Numbered from the stretch's first letter, positions 8,391 to 17,815 are shown. The stretch: 64,000 nt of DNA from Shimia sp039969785 (GCF_039969785.1 NZ_JBDVNC010000005.1:248001-312000); one strand, 5' to 3'. The notes: a model not told the origin generated them from the sequence alone. Made by a program: numbers and translations.

Positions 8391-10117
8391 CCGTCATCGT
8401 CTTTCTCTGCGCCGCCCGCAGGCATGCTGACTCGGAACACGGCACCTCCCTTATCGGAATTGCGGGCTGTCATACAGCCTTCGTGATCCTTGATAATGTT
8501 GGCCGATATCGCAAGGCCAAGCCCCATTCCCTGCCCGCTTTCCCGTGTTGTCACAAATGGCTCCTGAAGTTCGGACAAGGTCGCGGGGCCCAACCCGTGG
8601 CCGCTATCTTCAATCTCAAACCAAACTTGTGCCTTGGCATGCCCCATCCTGATCCACAGACATGGTTCGTCGCTATCCTCCAGCGCATCCACCGCATTGC
8701 GCACAAGGTTGGTCATGACCTGTTCGATCCGCAATCTGCTCCCCCGGATCAGGACAGGCGTGTCAGGGGCTTCAACCGTGACCTGAACACCTGTGTCTTC
8801 AATATTTGAACTCAACAAACCCAAAGCGACCCGCATAGCGTCACGCAAGTCCACTTTTTCAAACGGCTCGTTGCCCGAGGTCGCGAAAAACTTCAGCTGT
8901 CGGGTAATCCCTTCCATCCTGTCCACTAGCGCGCCCACCGGTTCCGTTACAGCCGCCGCCCCCTGACCGCTCATTTCAGCTGCAGCGAGATGGTTGCGCA
9001 TTGCGGCGATCGGCTGTCCCAACTCATGTGTGACCGACGCCGACAATTGACCCAACGCTGCCAGCCGACTGGCGCGCTCCAGTTCGCTTTGCGCCCGTTT
9101 CAGTCGGCGTTCTGCGGTTTTGCGTTCGGAAATTTCCACCGCCAACTGAGTATTCGAGACACGCAACTGCGCCTCTTCCTGCTCGGCCCGCTTCAGCGCC
9201 CGACCGATACGTTGTGCCCGCTGCACCTGAAACAGGATCAGCAAAGACCCCGCCGCCAAGACCACAACTGCAGTTGCCAACCAACTGCGCGCGACAACCC
9301 TGTCGTCGCTGGCAAAATAATGCAGTTCCCAATCATGCGGCAAATCCGACGTCGCAAGATGCAACCGTTCGTCCCCGCCAATCTGCGCCCGCGCGCCTGA
9401 ACGCAATGACCAGTCCAACAGGGGCAGATCCTGACTGCCAAATTGACGCGACGCCCGGATCTCTTTCTTTTTATCGTCTGAAAGCGGTCGCAACACGCGG
9501 TATTGCCAGTCCGGATTCGTCGCCAACATGACCACACCATCCTGATTGGCCAAAATCACCTGTTCGCCGCCAACACGCCAGCTTTCTTCCAGATCGGAGA
9601 GGCTTGTCTTGATTACAATCACGCCAAGCGTTTCTTGGCCCGGCCCCTGCACGGCATCGGCAATGAAATATCCCGGTTGACCAGTGGTGGACCCAATCGC
9701 ATAAAATCGGCCCTGTTCACCTGTCAAAGCCTGTTTGAAATAGGGACGAAACGCATAATTGTGGCCAACAAAGCTTGAAGGCTTCGCGTAATTAGAGGCA
9801 GCAATGGTGACCCCGTCCAACGACACCAGGTAGATCGCATCCAGCCCGGCCTGATCGGCAAATTCTTCCAGTCTCGCATTCAGTGGTCCGGTCCCGGCGC
9901 CCGCCGCCGCATCGATCACAAATGGATCACGCGCCAATATATGTGTCAGATGTGCAAAACGCCCCATCTCGGCCACGACAGCGTTGCGATAAACCGTAAG
10001 ACGACCTTCCGACTTGCTTAATTCTTCGGTCGCAAAATAGCCGAACGAGACACGATAGATCAGCACTCCGATCAGTATCGTTGCGGCAATGGACAATATG
10101 AGAGGTTTGCGCAGCAT
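8387..10117 (-). CDS. dctB: DctB-type sensor histidine kinase
   Basis: A 576-residue membrane kinase. An N-terminal membrane helix and a second hydrophobic segment near residue 290 flank a periplasmic region resembling the double-PDC sensor of DctB. A coiled coil then leads to the H-box (SVTHELGQPIAAMRNH), the N-box NLVRNAVDAL and the G-boxes DSGHGLG and GQGMGLGLAI. It should autophosphorylate in response to a periplasmic ligand and pass phosphate to Asp57 of the next gene product, with which it overlaps by 4 nt. The neighbouring TRAP genes are the obvious target. Confidence 0.9.
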   Translation of the reverse strand: MLRKPLILSIAATILIGVLIYRVSFGYFATEELSKSEGRLTVYRNAVVAEMGRFAHLTHILARDPFVIDAAAGAGTGPLNARLEEFADQAGLDAIYLVSLDGVTIAASNYAKPSSFVGHNYAFRPYFKQALTGEQGRFYAIGSTTGQPGYFIADAVQGPGQETLGVIVIKTSLSDLEESWRVGGEQVILANQDGVVMLATNPDWQYRVLRPLSDDKKKEIRASRQFGSQDLPLLDWSLRSGARAQIGGDERLHLATSDLPHDWELHYFASDDRVVARSWLATAVVVLAAGSLLILFQVQRAQRIGRALKRAEQEEAQLRVSNTQLAVEISERKTAERRLKRAQSELERASRLAALGQLSASVTHELGQPIAAMRNHLAAAEMSGQGAAAVTEPVGALVDRMEGITRQLKFFATSGNEPFEKVDLRDAMRVALGLLSSNIEDTGVQVTVEAPDTPVLIRGSRLRIEQVMTNLVRNAVDALEDSDEPCLWIRMGHAKAQVWFEIEDSGHGLGPATLSELQEPFVTTRESGQGMGLGLAISANIIKDHEGCMTARNSDKGGAVFRVSMPAGGAEKDDDG

Positions 10118-10261
10118 GAGCCCTTTTGGCGAAAAGCACCGTTTGACGCAAAACTACTCAATAGACCGGGGGGTGTGAATGCCTGAATCATTGTCATACG
10201 TTCTGGCGCGCCACATTTCACAAAGCTTGCCAAGGGCGTGGGGGATTCCTATGGTCCCCGT

Positions 10262-10597
10262 ATGTCCCGTTTTGCCCCCCTCCCCGATCCGCCCTACTAC
10301 GCCGTCATTTTCACAGCTCAACGCACCGAAGGTGATTTCGGATATGGGGCCATGGCCGACCAGATGGGTGAAATGGCCGCCCAGCAACCAGGTTATCTGG
10401 GTGACGAATCCACACGCGACGATCAGGGTTTCGGCATCACCGTCAGCTACTGGCGTGACGAGGAAAGTTTGGTGAACTGGAAAGACGTCGCCAATCACCT
10501 ACTGGCTCAGAAACTCGGCAAGACCCGCTGGTATTCGTATTATACCGTGCGGATCGCCAAGGTTGAGCGCGCCTATAGCGGCCCGGATGATCGTTAA
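10262..10597 (+). CDS. Antibiotic biosynthesis monooxygenase (ABM)-like protein
   Basis: A protein of about 111 residues with the dimeric alpha/beta-barrel pattern of the ABM superfamily: YYAVIFTAQRT as the first strand, MAAQQPGYLG, then ITVSYWRDEESLVNWK. The W-x-x in SYWRDEES and the NWK helix are typical. Such proteins act as small cofactor-free oxygenases or haem-degrading or binding proteins; the substrate is unknown here. ATG 10262 is preferred over an in-frame GTG at 10238 because homologues begin close to RFAPLPDPPYYAV. It is divergent from the kinase gene and convergent with the peroxidase gene, 3 nt apart. Confidence 0.75.
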   Translation: MSRFAPLPDPPYYAVIFTAQRTEGDFGYGAMADQMGEMAAQQPGYLGDESTRDDQGFGITVSYWRDEESLVNWKDVANHLLAQKLGKTRWYSYYTVRIAKVERAYSGPDDR

Positions 10598-10600
10598 GGC

Positions 10601-11743
10601 CTAGTCTTCCAACAGATGCTCGTACCGCGCATCTGTCAGCGTCTTCATAAATGCCACCAGCGCGTCAATCCGGTTATCTTCAAGTGCCGGTCCTTCGGTC
10701 AGTTCTGAAACCGAAAGAGTTTTGAAAACTTCGGGCAAACGCCACGTCTTACCGGTTTCCGGGTTGATCTGGCGTGCTTTGGATTTTGAATTGTACTTGT
10801 TGTAAAATAGGATAACTGTCCGCAAATCTTGAAACACACCATTGTGCATGTACGGGCCCGTGACCGCGACATTCCTCAGGGTTGGTACTTTGAAACGGCC
10901 TTCCTCTGCCGGGTGATCCACGCCCGGGTTTTGCAACAATCCCTGATCCACAGCGCCATCCCCAACACCGTTTACCGATCGGGCCAGGGTGTTCACCGGA
11001 ACACCGATATTGTGGTATTCATAGTTGGAAAACGTTTCCTGCGGATCAACCGGCGACGTTTTAAGCTGATGACACAGATTGCAGTTGGTAAATTGCGGTG
11101 AAAAGAACAGCACGCGGCCAAGCTCTTCTTGTTTGGTTAGCATGACTTCGCCACGCAGATACCGGTCGTATTTTGAATCAAACGGTGCAAACAGCGCTGT
11201 GCGTTCGAACGCGGCAATGGCTTGCGTCATTCCATCATAGGCCGCATCTGCATTCTGCATCACATGCGCACCGAACATCGCCTCAAACGACTGAATATAA
11301 AATGGATTTTCCTGCAATCGTGCCAGCACACTGGCCTTGTCCGGCATCCCCATTTCAATTGGATTCAATGGTGGCCCGCCGGCCTGATCTTCCAGCGTCG
11401 CGGCGCGCCCGTCCCAGAACATGCCGCCTACGTATTTACCTGCATCGTTACGGTAAAAAGATGGCGTAAAGGCCGCATAACTTGCCGTCGGCGCGCTGCG
11501 ATCCCCCAGCGATGCGCCATCATCCCCCAAAGAGACTGCGCGCCCGGCATCGGTTTCGCGCGGATCGGCAAACCCGTATTCAGGATCATGACAGGTTGCA
11601 CAGGCTTGTGTGCGATTGGCTGACAAGTTCACATCAAAAAACAACGCCTCGCCCAGCTCTGCCAGCGCGGGCTGGTCCGGATCTGCCACGCAGGTTCCCG
11701 CCGCAATTATCATACCGGCGCAAGCGGCAAAAAAACGTGTCAT
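10601..11743 (-). CDS. Di-haem cytochrome c peroxidase / MauG family protein
   Basis: A 380-residue exported protein with a signal peptide (FFAACAGMIIAAGTCVA) and two haem c motifs, ACATCH at about residue 48 and CNLCH at about residue 220. This is the layout of bacterial di-haem peroxidases, which reduce hydrogen peroxide in the periplasm with electrons from cytochrome c; the MauG branch instead oxidises protein side chains. The start at 11743 follows a GGAGAG site. A longer frame to 11779 would put 12 residues before the signal peptide. It stands alone, so the electron donor is not shown. Confidence 0.88.
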   Translation of the reverse strand: MTRFFAACAGMIIAAGTCVADPDQPALAELGEALFFDVNLSANRTQACATCHDPEYGFADPRETDAGRAVSLGDDGASLGDRSAPTASYAAFTPSFYRNDAGKYVGGMFWDGRAATLEDQAGGPPLNPIEMGMPDKASVLARLQENPFYIQSFEAMFGAHVMQNADAAYDGMTQAIAAFERTALFAPFDSKYDRYLRGEVMLTKQEELGRVLFFSPQFTNCNLCHQLKTSPVDPQETFSNYEYHNIGVPVNTLARSVNGVGDGAVDQGLLQNPGVDHPAEEGRFKVPTLRNVAVTGPYMHNGVFQDLRTVILFYNKYNSKSKARQINPETGKTWRLPEVFKTLSVSELTEGPALEDNRIDALVAFMKTLTDARYEHLLED

Positions 11744-11838
11744 GTAGTCTCTCCAAACGTCATTTACGCGCACAGACATAACCGCGCCTTGTGCGTGCTG
11801 AATTGACCCACATCAAATTCTGATAGTTTTAGTCGGAA

Positions 11839-12426
11839 TTACAAGCCCAAAATGACTTTGACGTAATTCTGAGTTTCCTTATAGGGCGGAACACCCCCAT
11901 ATTTTGCCACAGCCTGAGGCCCGGCATTATAAGCCGCAAGCGCCAGACGCCATGACCCAAACTTGCGATATTGTTGGCTCAGATACCGCGCGCCACCTTC
12001 AAGGTTTTGCTTTGGGTCCAACGGATCAACCCTCAGAACCCGCGCTGTTTCCGGCATCAACTGCGCCAATCCCAATGCACCCTTGTGCGATTTCGCGTTG
12101 GCATTCCAACCCGATTCCTGTTGCACCAGTTTCAGAAACAAATCTGCCGGCACCCCATGCAGCAACGCCGCCTGACGCGCCATAGCCAGATACGGGCCTT
12201 TGTATTTGCCTTTGTAGCTGCCATCGCCCCACTTGGACGGCGTATAAATCGGTGTCGGCTTCAATCGTACTGAATTTTTATACTGTTGCGACGCCCGTCC
12301 ATCCAAAACCTTGGTCTGGTTCTTGAACAATCTGGATTGATTCTTGCTGGAAAGCGTGCTTTGCGCCAGCGCTGGAGAAACTGCCAGCATGGTCACTATA
12401 ACCGCACCAATTACTGTCCGAGACAT
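11839..12426 (-). CDS. Lytic transglycosylase (SLT family)
   Basis: A 195-residue exported murein hydrolase. An N-terminal signal peptide ends at SPALAQS, followed by a basic linker of about 50 residues and a C-terminal SLT domain. The catalytic glutamate is in VQQESGWN, followed by GALGLAQLMPETA and the AAYNAGPQAV motif, all hallmarks of family 1 transglycosylases. It cleaves glycan strands to 1,6-anhydro-muropeptides. The ATG at 12426 is chosen because it begins the signal peptide. It is divergent from ssb with a 220-nt gap. An anhydro-MurNAc kinase and NagZ elsewhere in the window could recycle its products. Confidence 0.88.
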   Translation of the reverse strand: MSRTVIGAVIVTMLAVSPALAQSTLSSKNQSRLFKNQTKVLDGRASQQYKNSVRLKPTPIYTPSKWGDGSYKGKYKGPYLAMARQAALLHGVPADLFLKLVQQESGWNANAKSHKGALGLAQLMPETARVLRVDPLDPKQNLEGGARYLSQQYRKFGSWRLALAAYNAGPQAVAKYGGVPPYKETQNYVKVILGL

Positions 12427-12646
12427 CACTGTATTGCCTGCCCTACCCACGTTTTGCGGCGTATATACCATTTTTTGGCGATAAAGCCAGAATATCCGCA
12501 CGCTTTGGCTTTTGACGGCTGATTTTTGCCGCGCCTGACATCTCAAACTGTGGGTTTTTCCCAAGAATCGGCTTCCCATTCGTCGGGTGCAATGGTGTAT
12601 GGTGGCCAGAAATAATGACCAACAGAATCCCAGGGAGACAAGGCGC

Positions 12647-13171
12647 ATGGCCGGATCGGTGAACAAGGTAATTATCGTGGGCAATCTGGGGCGCGACCCA
12701 GAGGTCCGCACCTTCCAGAATGGTGGCAAAGTGTGCAACCTGCGCATCGCGACCTCTGAAACCTGGAAAGATCGCAATACTGGTGAACGGCGCGAACGCA
12801 CCGAATGGCATTCGGTGGCAATCTTTTCCGAAGGTCTCGTCCGGGTTGCCGAACAATATCTGCGCAAAGGTTCCAAGGTCTATCTGGAAGGCAAACTGCA
12901 GACCCGCAAATGGCAGGACCAGTCTGGTCAGGACAAATATTCAACCGAAGTGGTGCTTCAAGGGTTTGATGCAACACTTGTCATGCTCGACGGTCGCAGC
13001 GGTGGCGGTGACGGCGGCGGATATGGCGGCGGTGGCGGCAGCAGCCAGGGTGGCTATGACCAGGGCGGCGGCTATGATCAGGGTGGCGGCAGCTTTGGTG
13101 GCGGCGGAAATCAAGGCAACCAGGGCGGATCGGCCCCATCGCGCGATCTTGACGACGAAATCCCGTTCTAA
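12647..13171 (+). CDS. ssb: Single-stranded DNA-binding protein
   Basis: A 174-residue SSB with an N-terminal OB fold (NKVIIVGNLGRDPEVR, ATSETWKDRNTGE, YLEGKLQTRKWQDQ). A Gly/Gln-rich flexible linker of about 50 residues follows, and the protein ends with the acidic DDEIPF tail that recruits repair and replication partners. It coats single-stranded DNA during replication, repair and recombination. ATG 12647 gives the standard MAGSVNKV start after a CAGGGAGA site. The linker has repeated GGGYDQGG-type units. pepT follows after 18 nt and may be cotranscribed. Confidence 0.96.
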   Translation: MAGSVNKVIIVGNLGRDPEVRTFQNGGKVCNLRIATSETWKDRNTGERRERTEWHSVAIFSEGLVRVAEQYLRKGSKVYLEGKLQTRKWQDQSGQDKYSTEVVLQGFDATLVMLDGRSGGGDGGGYGGGGGSSQGGYDQGGGYDQGGGSFGGGGNQGNQGGSAPSRDLDDEIPF

Positions 13172-13189
13172 GCCTCAGACACAGATAAA

Positions 13190-14434
13190 ATGACCGAGTT
13201 TCCCGATTTCAAACACGCGCTTGAGACACGCCTTGTGTCTTATTGCGCAATCGACAGCCAAAGCGACGAGCTGTCACCATCTCAGCCCAGCACATCGATC
13301 CAACTCGATATGCAGCGCCATCTCGTGGCCGAGCTGGAACGGATCGGGGCCTCGGACATCCAACTGACACCGTATGGCGCGGTTTTGGCGACGGTTCCGG
13401 CAACGGACAGTGCCGCCCCCGCCATCGGGTTCTGTGCCCATGTCGACACTGCCCCTCAGTTCAACGCCACGAGTGTAAAACCGCGCGTGATTTCAAACTG
13501 GGATGGGGGCGACATAACCTATCCAGACAATGCTGATCTGGTATTGGGCACACAGCAATCGTCTTATCTGGCCAACAAGGTTGGGCATGACATCATCACG
13601 GCGTCTGGTCTGACGTTGCTGGGTGCGGATGACAAATCCGGCGTGGCCATCATTATGACCATGGCGGAACATTTGCTGACAACGCCCGGATTGAACCACG
13701 GCAAAATACGCCTTGCGTTTACCCCGGACGAGGAAATCGGACGCGGTGTGGACCCCAAATTGCCCGCCGCTTTTGATGTGGACTTTGCGTTCACTTTGGA
13801 CGGCGGCAAAGTGGGTGAAATCGAATACGAAAGCTTTTCAGCTGATGGTGCTGTTGTCACCGTGACCGGCGTATCCGCGCACCCGGGATATGCCAAAAAC
13901 AAGCTGGTTAACGCACTGCATGTGGCCGCCCACATCGTCGCCGCACTTGATGAAGACGGCCAGACACCCGAAACCACAGATGGTCGTGACGGTTTCATTC
14001 ACTGTTACGGGGTCGAAGGCGGGTCAACTTCGGCAACTTTGCGCTTCATTTTGCGTGATTTCGAACTGGATGGACTTGAGGCGCGCAATCAGCGCCTGCG
14101 CGAGGCTTGCGATGATGCAGTCAAGGCCTTTCCCGGGGCTCAGACCAATTGTCAGATCACCAAACAATACCGCAACATGCGGTATTGGCTCGAGAATGAC
14201 ATGACTCCGATCGATCTTGCCCGCGAAGCCTGCCGTGATGAGGGTATCGAGCCAAAGTCGGTGCCTATTCGTGGTGGAACAGATGGCTCTCGCCTGACAG
14301 AACTTGGCGTGCCCTGCCCCAACCTGTTTACCGGGATGCAGGAGATTCACGGGCCCCTCGAATGGATCAGTGTTCAGGACATGGCCTGTGCCACGCGGGT
14401 ATGCCTGCGCCTGATCACGCGCGCCGCTGCCTGA
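13190..14434 (+). CDS. pepT: Peptidase T (tripeptide aminopeptidase)
   Basis: A 414-residue M20-family zinc aminopeptidase that removes the N-terminal residue of tripeptides in the cytoplasm. Metal-site motifs are in order: CAHVDTAP, LLGADDKSG, TPDEEIGRGVD with the catalytic Glu pair, TLDGGKVGEIEYE and, near the end, GMQEIHGPLEW. Length fits PepT (about 410). The gene begins 18 nt after ssb and is followed by a strong bidirectional terminator. No specific regulation is visible. Confidence 0.93.
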   Translation: MTEFPDFKHALETRLVSYCAIDSQSDELSPSQPSTSIQLDMQRHLVAELERIGASDIQLTPYGAVLATVPATDSAAPAIGFCAHVDTAPQFNATSVKPRVISNWDGGDITYPDNADLVLGTQQSSYLANKVGHDIITASGLTLLGADDKSGVAIIMTMAEHLLTTPGLNHGKIRLAFTPDEEIGRGVDPKLPAAFDVDFAFTLDGGKVGEIEYESFSADGAVVTVTGVSAHPGYAKNKLVNALHVAAHIVAALDEDGQTPETTDGRDGFIHCYGVEGGSTSATLRFILRDFELDGLEARNQRLREACDDAVKAFPGAQTNCQITKQYRNMRYWLENDMTPIDLAREACRDEGIEPKSVPIRGGTDGSRLTELGVPCPNLFTGMQEIHGPLEWISVQDMACATRVCLRLITRAAA

Positions 14435-14446
14435 AACTCACAAGGC

Positions 14447-14481
14447 AAAACTGCCGGAGGCATCGAGCCCCCGGCAGTTTT
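14447..14481. terminator. Bidirectional intrinsic terminator between pepT and trpB-like gene
   Basis: AAAACTGCCGG (14447-14457) pairs perfectly with CCGGCAGTTTT (14471-14481) around a GC-rich loop. It gives a stem ending in T-runs on both strands, between two convergent genes. Confidence 0.85.
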
Positions 14482-14549
14482 CTGTCACAGGTCCGCCAAA
14501 GCGGACCGCGCCAGACGCCTCTCGATGGGGGAACTGGCGCACGCCGTTT

Positions 14550-15758
14550 TCAGCTATTGTCGCCAAAACCATAGGTTTCCGTGACGAAATCGATGTCTTT
14601 GTCGCCCCGGCCAGACAGGTTGATCAAAATCGATTTACCCGGATTGGACTTTGCTTCGCGCATCGCAAACGCCACCGCATGCGCGCTTTCTAACGCGGGA
14701 ATAATGCCCTCGTGACGCGACAGAGCATAAAACGCATCAAGCGCTTCCTTGTCATCTGCCGCCACATAATTGGCCTTGCCCGAGCGATACAAATGCGCGT
14801 GCTCAGGGCCAACCCCGGGATAATCCAACCCGGATGCGACCGTGTGCACCGGTGCCGGTTCGCCGTCCGCATCCTTCAAAAGCATCGTGCGGAACCCGTG
14901 GATGTCACCGTCTTCGCCAAATGTAATTGTCGCCGCGTGATCGCCAAGTTTAGACGAAGTTCCCATCGGCTCCACGCCATAAAGCGCAACATCTTCGTCA
15001 TCGATAAAGCCAGCAAACAACCCCATCGCGTTTGAACCGCCACCAACACAAGCAGCCACAATATCTGGCAGGTTTCCGGTCATTTCCAGAAACTGCTCGC
15101 GCGCCTCTATGCCGACGACATGCTGAAAATCCCGCACCATCCTCGGAAATGGATGCGGCCCAACAACCGACCCAATGGCAAACAAAGCCGTGTCAGCCTG
15201 TGGGACATAAGACTGAAACGCCGAATCCACCGCTTCCTTAAGCGAGCGCCCACCAAAACCCACCGGCACCACCTCGGCCCCCAAAAGCTTCATGCGGGTA
15301 ACATTGGGCGCTTCCTTGGCGATGTCGATCTCGCCCATGTGGATTTCGCATTCCATGCCGAAATACGCCGCAGCCGTGGCCAGCGCCACCCCGTGCTGAC
15401 CGGCACCAGTTTCGGCCATCAGCTTGGTTTTGCCCATATGTTTGGCCAGCAACGCCTCGGCCATACAGTGGTTCAGCTTATGCGCCCCGGTATGGTTCAG
15501 ATCTTCGCGCTTGGCATAAATCTGCGCCCCACCCGACATGTCGCTCAGGTTCTTCAGGTAGGAAACCGGCGTCGGGCGCCCCTGAAAATGTTTACGGATA
15601 TAGCGCAGATCGCGGATATACTCGGCCGAATGTGCAATCTTATCATAAGCTTCAGCAATGGCGTTGAAGTGCGGTTCCAGCACCGGTGGCAACATTGCGC
15701 CACCATATTCTCCGAAGAACCCGTCACGGGTTGGGGTGGATTTCAAATATGACGTCAT
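14550..15758 (-). CDS. Stand-alone tryptophan synthase beta-like PLP enzyme
   Basis: A 402-residue protein close to TrpB. It has KREDLNHTGAHKLNH with the PLP lysine, AETGAGQHG with the catalytic Glu, IGSVVGPHPFPRMVRDFQ and the phosphate-binding GGGSNAMG. Canonical TrpB reads HKINNxLGQALLA where this reads HKLNHCMAEALLA, and position after position differs near the alpha-subunit interface. No trpA or trpF is adjacent. It may be a second TrpB that makes tryptophan from indole and serine without TrpA, or a beta-replacement enzyme with another acceptor. The GGGAGAGA site precedes the ATG. Family assignment is firm; exact reaction is not. Confidence 0.8.
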   Translation of the reverse strand: MTSYLKSTPTRDGFFGEYGGAMLPPVLEPHFNAIAEAYDKIAHSAEYIRDLRYIRKHFQGRPTPVSYLKNLSDMSGGAQIYAKREDLNHTGAHKLNHCMAEALLAKHMGKTKLMAETGAGQHGVALATAAAYFGMECEIHMGEIDIAKEAPNVTRMKLLGAEVVPVGFGGRSLKEAVDSAFQSYVPQADTALFAIGSVVGPHPFPRMVRDFQHVVGIEAREQFLEMTGNLPDIVAACVGGGSNAMGLFAGFIDDEDVALYGVEPMGTSSKLGDHAATITFGEDGDIHGFRTMLLKDADGEPAPVHTVASGLDYPGVGPEHAHLYRSGKANYVAADDKEALDAFYALSRHEGIIPALESAHAVAFAMREAKSNPGKSILINLSGRGDKDIDFVTETYGFGDNS

Positions 15759-15870
15759 GCTGTCTCTCCCAAATTAGCAGAGAGTACAGTTGCCGTTTTT
15801 CCAATGCCTGTTCAGAGGACGATTTGACGCGGTACTTAACAGGCTAAACATATGTCCCGCCCGCATGTTT

Positions 15871-16983
15871 TTAACAGCGCGCCAGTTCTTCCCGCAGCAA
15901 CGACAAAACTGTCTCGCGGGGGACATCTGCTGTCACAAACGACTCGCCAATGCCGCGCGCCAGAATAAACCGAAGCTGACCATCCAGCACCTTTTTGTCC
16001 TGCCCCATCAGATCAAGCAAAGCTTCTGCGTCCGGCAATTCTCCGGGGATGTCTTTCAAATCCACCTTCATGCCCATCTCTGCCAGATGCTGACGCACCC
16101 GGCTTGGATCTTCCTGTGAACACAGGCCCAGCTGATGGCTCAGCTCAAAAGCCAGCGCACATCCGATCGCGACGCCTTCACCATGCAACAACCGGTCACC
16201 AAACCCTGTCGCCGCCTCCAGCGCATGGCAAAATGTATGCCCAAGATTAAGCAACGCGCGGTCGCCCTGCTCGGTCTCATCGCGCATCACAATTTCGGCC
16301 TTCATCTCGCAAGATCGCCGCACAGCCGCAATCCGGGCGCTCATGTCGCCCGCCGCCATCTTCGGCCCTTGTGTCTCAAGCCATTCAAAGAACGCCGCGT
16401 CGCCCAACAGCCCGTATTTCACAACTTCGCCATATCCGGCCAGAAAATCGCGCGGGGTCAATGTGCCCAATACTTCTGTATCCGCCAAGACCAGCACAGG
16501 CTGATGAAAGGCGCCAATCAGGTTTTTACCCTGTGGTGCGTTGATCCCGGTTTTGCCCCCGACAGAGCTGTCAACTTGTGCCAGCAAAGATGTCGGGATT
16601 TGCACAAACCCGACGCCTCGCCGCAAAACAGCCGCGGCAAATCCGGTCAGGTCGCCAATCACGCCACCGCCCAATGCAACCACCAGATCGCGACGTTCGA
16701 CCTTTTGCTCCAGCAACCATTCAACAGTACGCTCAAAATGCGGCCAGCTCTTGGTGGATTCCCCTGCGGGCAGCACAATCGCTTCGCACGTGATATCCGC
16801 AGCAGCCAACCCATCCCGCAACGCGTCCAGATGCAATGCCGCGACATTTTCGTCGGTCACAACACAAACATGGCGACGGTTCAGAAACGGGCCAATCATT
16901 GCGCCCGCCTGCGCCAGCAAACCGGGACCAATATGGATATCATAAGCCCGGTCGCCCAGGCCCACATGCACGGTTTCCATCAT
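15871..16983 (-). CDS. aroB: 3-Dehydroquinate synthase
   Basis: A 370-residue NAD- and zinc-dependent enzyme for step 2 of the shikimate pathway (DAHP to 3-dehydroquinate). Motifs seen: VVTDENVAALH, GGGVIGDLTGFAA, the zinc/substrate region IPTSLLAQVDSSVGGKTGIN, NLGHTFCHALE and HGEGVAIG. The start ATG at 16983 lies 4 nt after the aroK stop, behind a GAGGAGAG site; a second ATG follows directly at 16980. It forms an aroK-aroB operon, the common alphaproteobacterial order. Confidence 0.96.
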   Translation of the reverse strand: MMETVHVGLGDRAYDIHIGPGLLAQAGAMIGPFLNRRHVCVVTDENVAALHLDALRDGLAAADITCEAIVLPAGESTKSWPHFERTVEWLLEQKVERRDLVVALGGGVIGDLTGFAAAVLRRGVGFVQIPTSLLAQVDSSVGGKTGINAPQGKNLIGAFHQPVLVLADTEVLGTLTPRDFLAGYGEVVKYGLLGDAAFFEWLETQGPKMAAGDMSARIAAVRRSCEMKAEIVMRDETEQGDRALLNLGHTFCHALEAATGFGDRLLHGEGVAIGCALAFELSHQLGLCSQEDPSRVRQHLAEMGMKVDLKDIPGELPDAEALLDLMGQDKKVLDGQLRFILARGIGESFVTADVPRETVLSLLREELARC

Positions 16984-16987
16984 AGCG

Positions 16988-17533
16988 TCAGCTCTCCTCA
17001 AGCACATCCGGGCGCGTTTTCAGCACCTCGACCACGCGATCTGCGGTCTGTTCGATCGAGTATTCCGCCTGTGTCTTAACCGGTAGATCCGCCAGGCTAT
17101 AAAGCGGCACGCGTTTCTCAAAAATCTCTTCCAATGTCCGACGCGGGTTTGACGTCTGCAGCAAAGGCCGGGTATCTTTATGTCTGACCCGGTTCCACAA
17201 CAGGTCAATATCCGCGTCCAGCCATACGGCGACACCCATTTGCGATACCATCTGACGATTACGCTCTGCCAGATAAGCGCCACCGCCGGTGGACAGAATG
17301 CAGCGTTCATTTTCAAGCAGGCGTTCGATAATTTGACTTTCCTTCTCGCGAAAAAACGGTTCCCCGTCACGCTCAAAGATTTCGGCAATGCTCATATTGG
17401 CGGCTTTGACAATTTCGGCATCGGAATCCAGAAACGGAACGCCAAGCCGGGCGGCCAGTGCACGGCCAACCGCAGTTTTGCCTGCCCCCATCATGCCCAC
17501 CAGCACAACCGTCTTTTTCAGTTCAACGACCAT
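16988..17533 (-). CDS. aroK: Shikimate kinase
   Basis: A kinase of about 181 residues that phosphorylates shikimate at O3 with ATP. It has a P-loop GMMGAGKTAVGRALA, the shikimate-binding LDSDAEI, FREKESQ, the conserved LSTGGGAYL and the lid RPLL. ATG 17533 gives VVELKKTVVLVGMMG as the N-terminus; an in-frame ATG at 17569 adds 12 residues, and neither has a strong ribosome site, so the start is uncertain. It is translated just ahead of aroB. Confidence 0.93.
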   Translation of the reverse strand: MVVELKKTVVLVGMMGAGKTAVGRALAARLGVPFLDSDAEIVKAANMSIAEIFERDGEPFFREKESQIIERLLENERCILSTGGGAYLAERNRQMVSQMGVAVWLDADIDLLWNRVRHKDTRPLLQTSNPRRTLEEIFEKRVPLYSLADLPVKTQAEYSIEQTADRVVEVLKTRPDVLEES

Positions 17534-17665
17534 TTCCCGCCCATTCACCGACCCAGATCGGCCAAGCATTGCTCAAATTTTGTATTTCGGCATTGAATGA
17601 CGTGATCTTGCAAAAAAGGCCAGTTATAAGTTGGAAAAAACGAGCAGGAAAAATTGGGGAATTCT

Positions 17666-17815
17666 ATGGGCAAACTGATCCGTGCCATTCTATTACTGAT
17701 CGTTCTGGCAGTGATTGCTCTTGTGGTCTACGCTTATGCGGGTCCAATGTTTGGTGCGGACTTCTCCGCGCCACAATCCGAAATGCGCATCCCTGTGGAA
17801 TTGCATGGCCAATAA
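17666..17815 (+). CDS. Small single-pass membrane protein
   Basis: A 49-residue protein starting MGKLIRAILLLIVLAVIALV, which is a basic start and one transmembrane helix. A short soluble tail ends in LHGQ. A GGGGA ribosome site lies 5 nt before the ATG. Its last 11 nt overlap the start of the next gene in another frame, so the two are probably translationally coupled. Overlap, ribosome site and membrane pattern support a real gene; function is unknown. Confidence 0.65.
   Translation: MGKLIRAILLLIVLAVIALVVYAYAGPMFGADFSAPQSEMRIPVELHGQ

Noticed and set aside
12430..12646. LexA box upstream of ssb
   Set aside because: No GTTC-N7-GTTC or GAAC-N7-GAAC pattern was seen.
12427..12876. Upstream extension of the lytic transglycosylase frame to 12876
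   Set aside because: It would run through the divergent ssb gene; the signal peptide begins at 12426.
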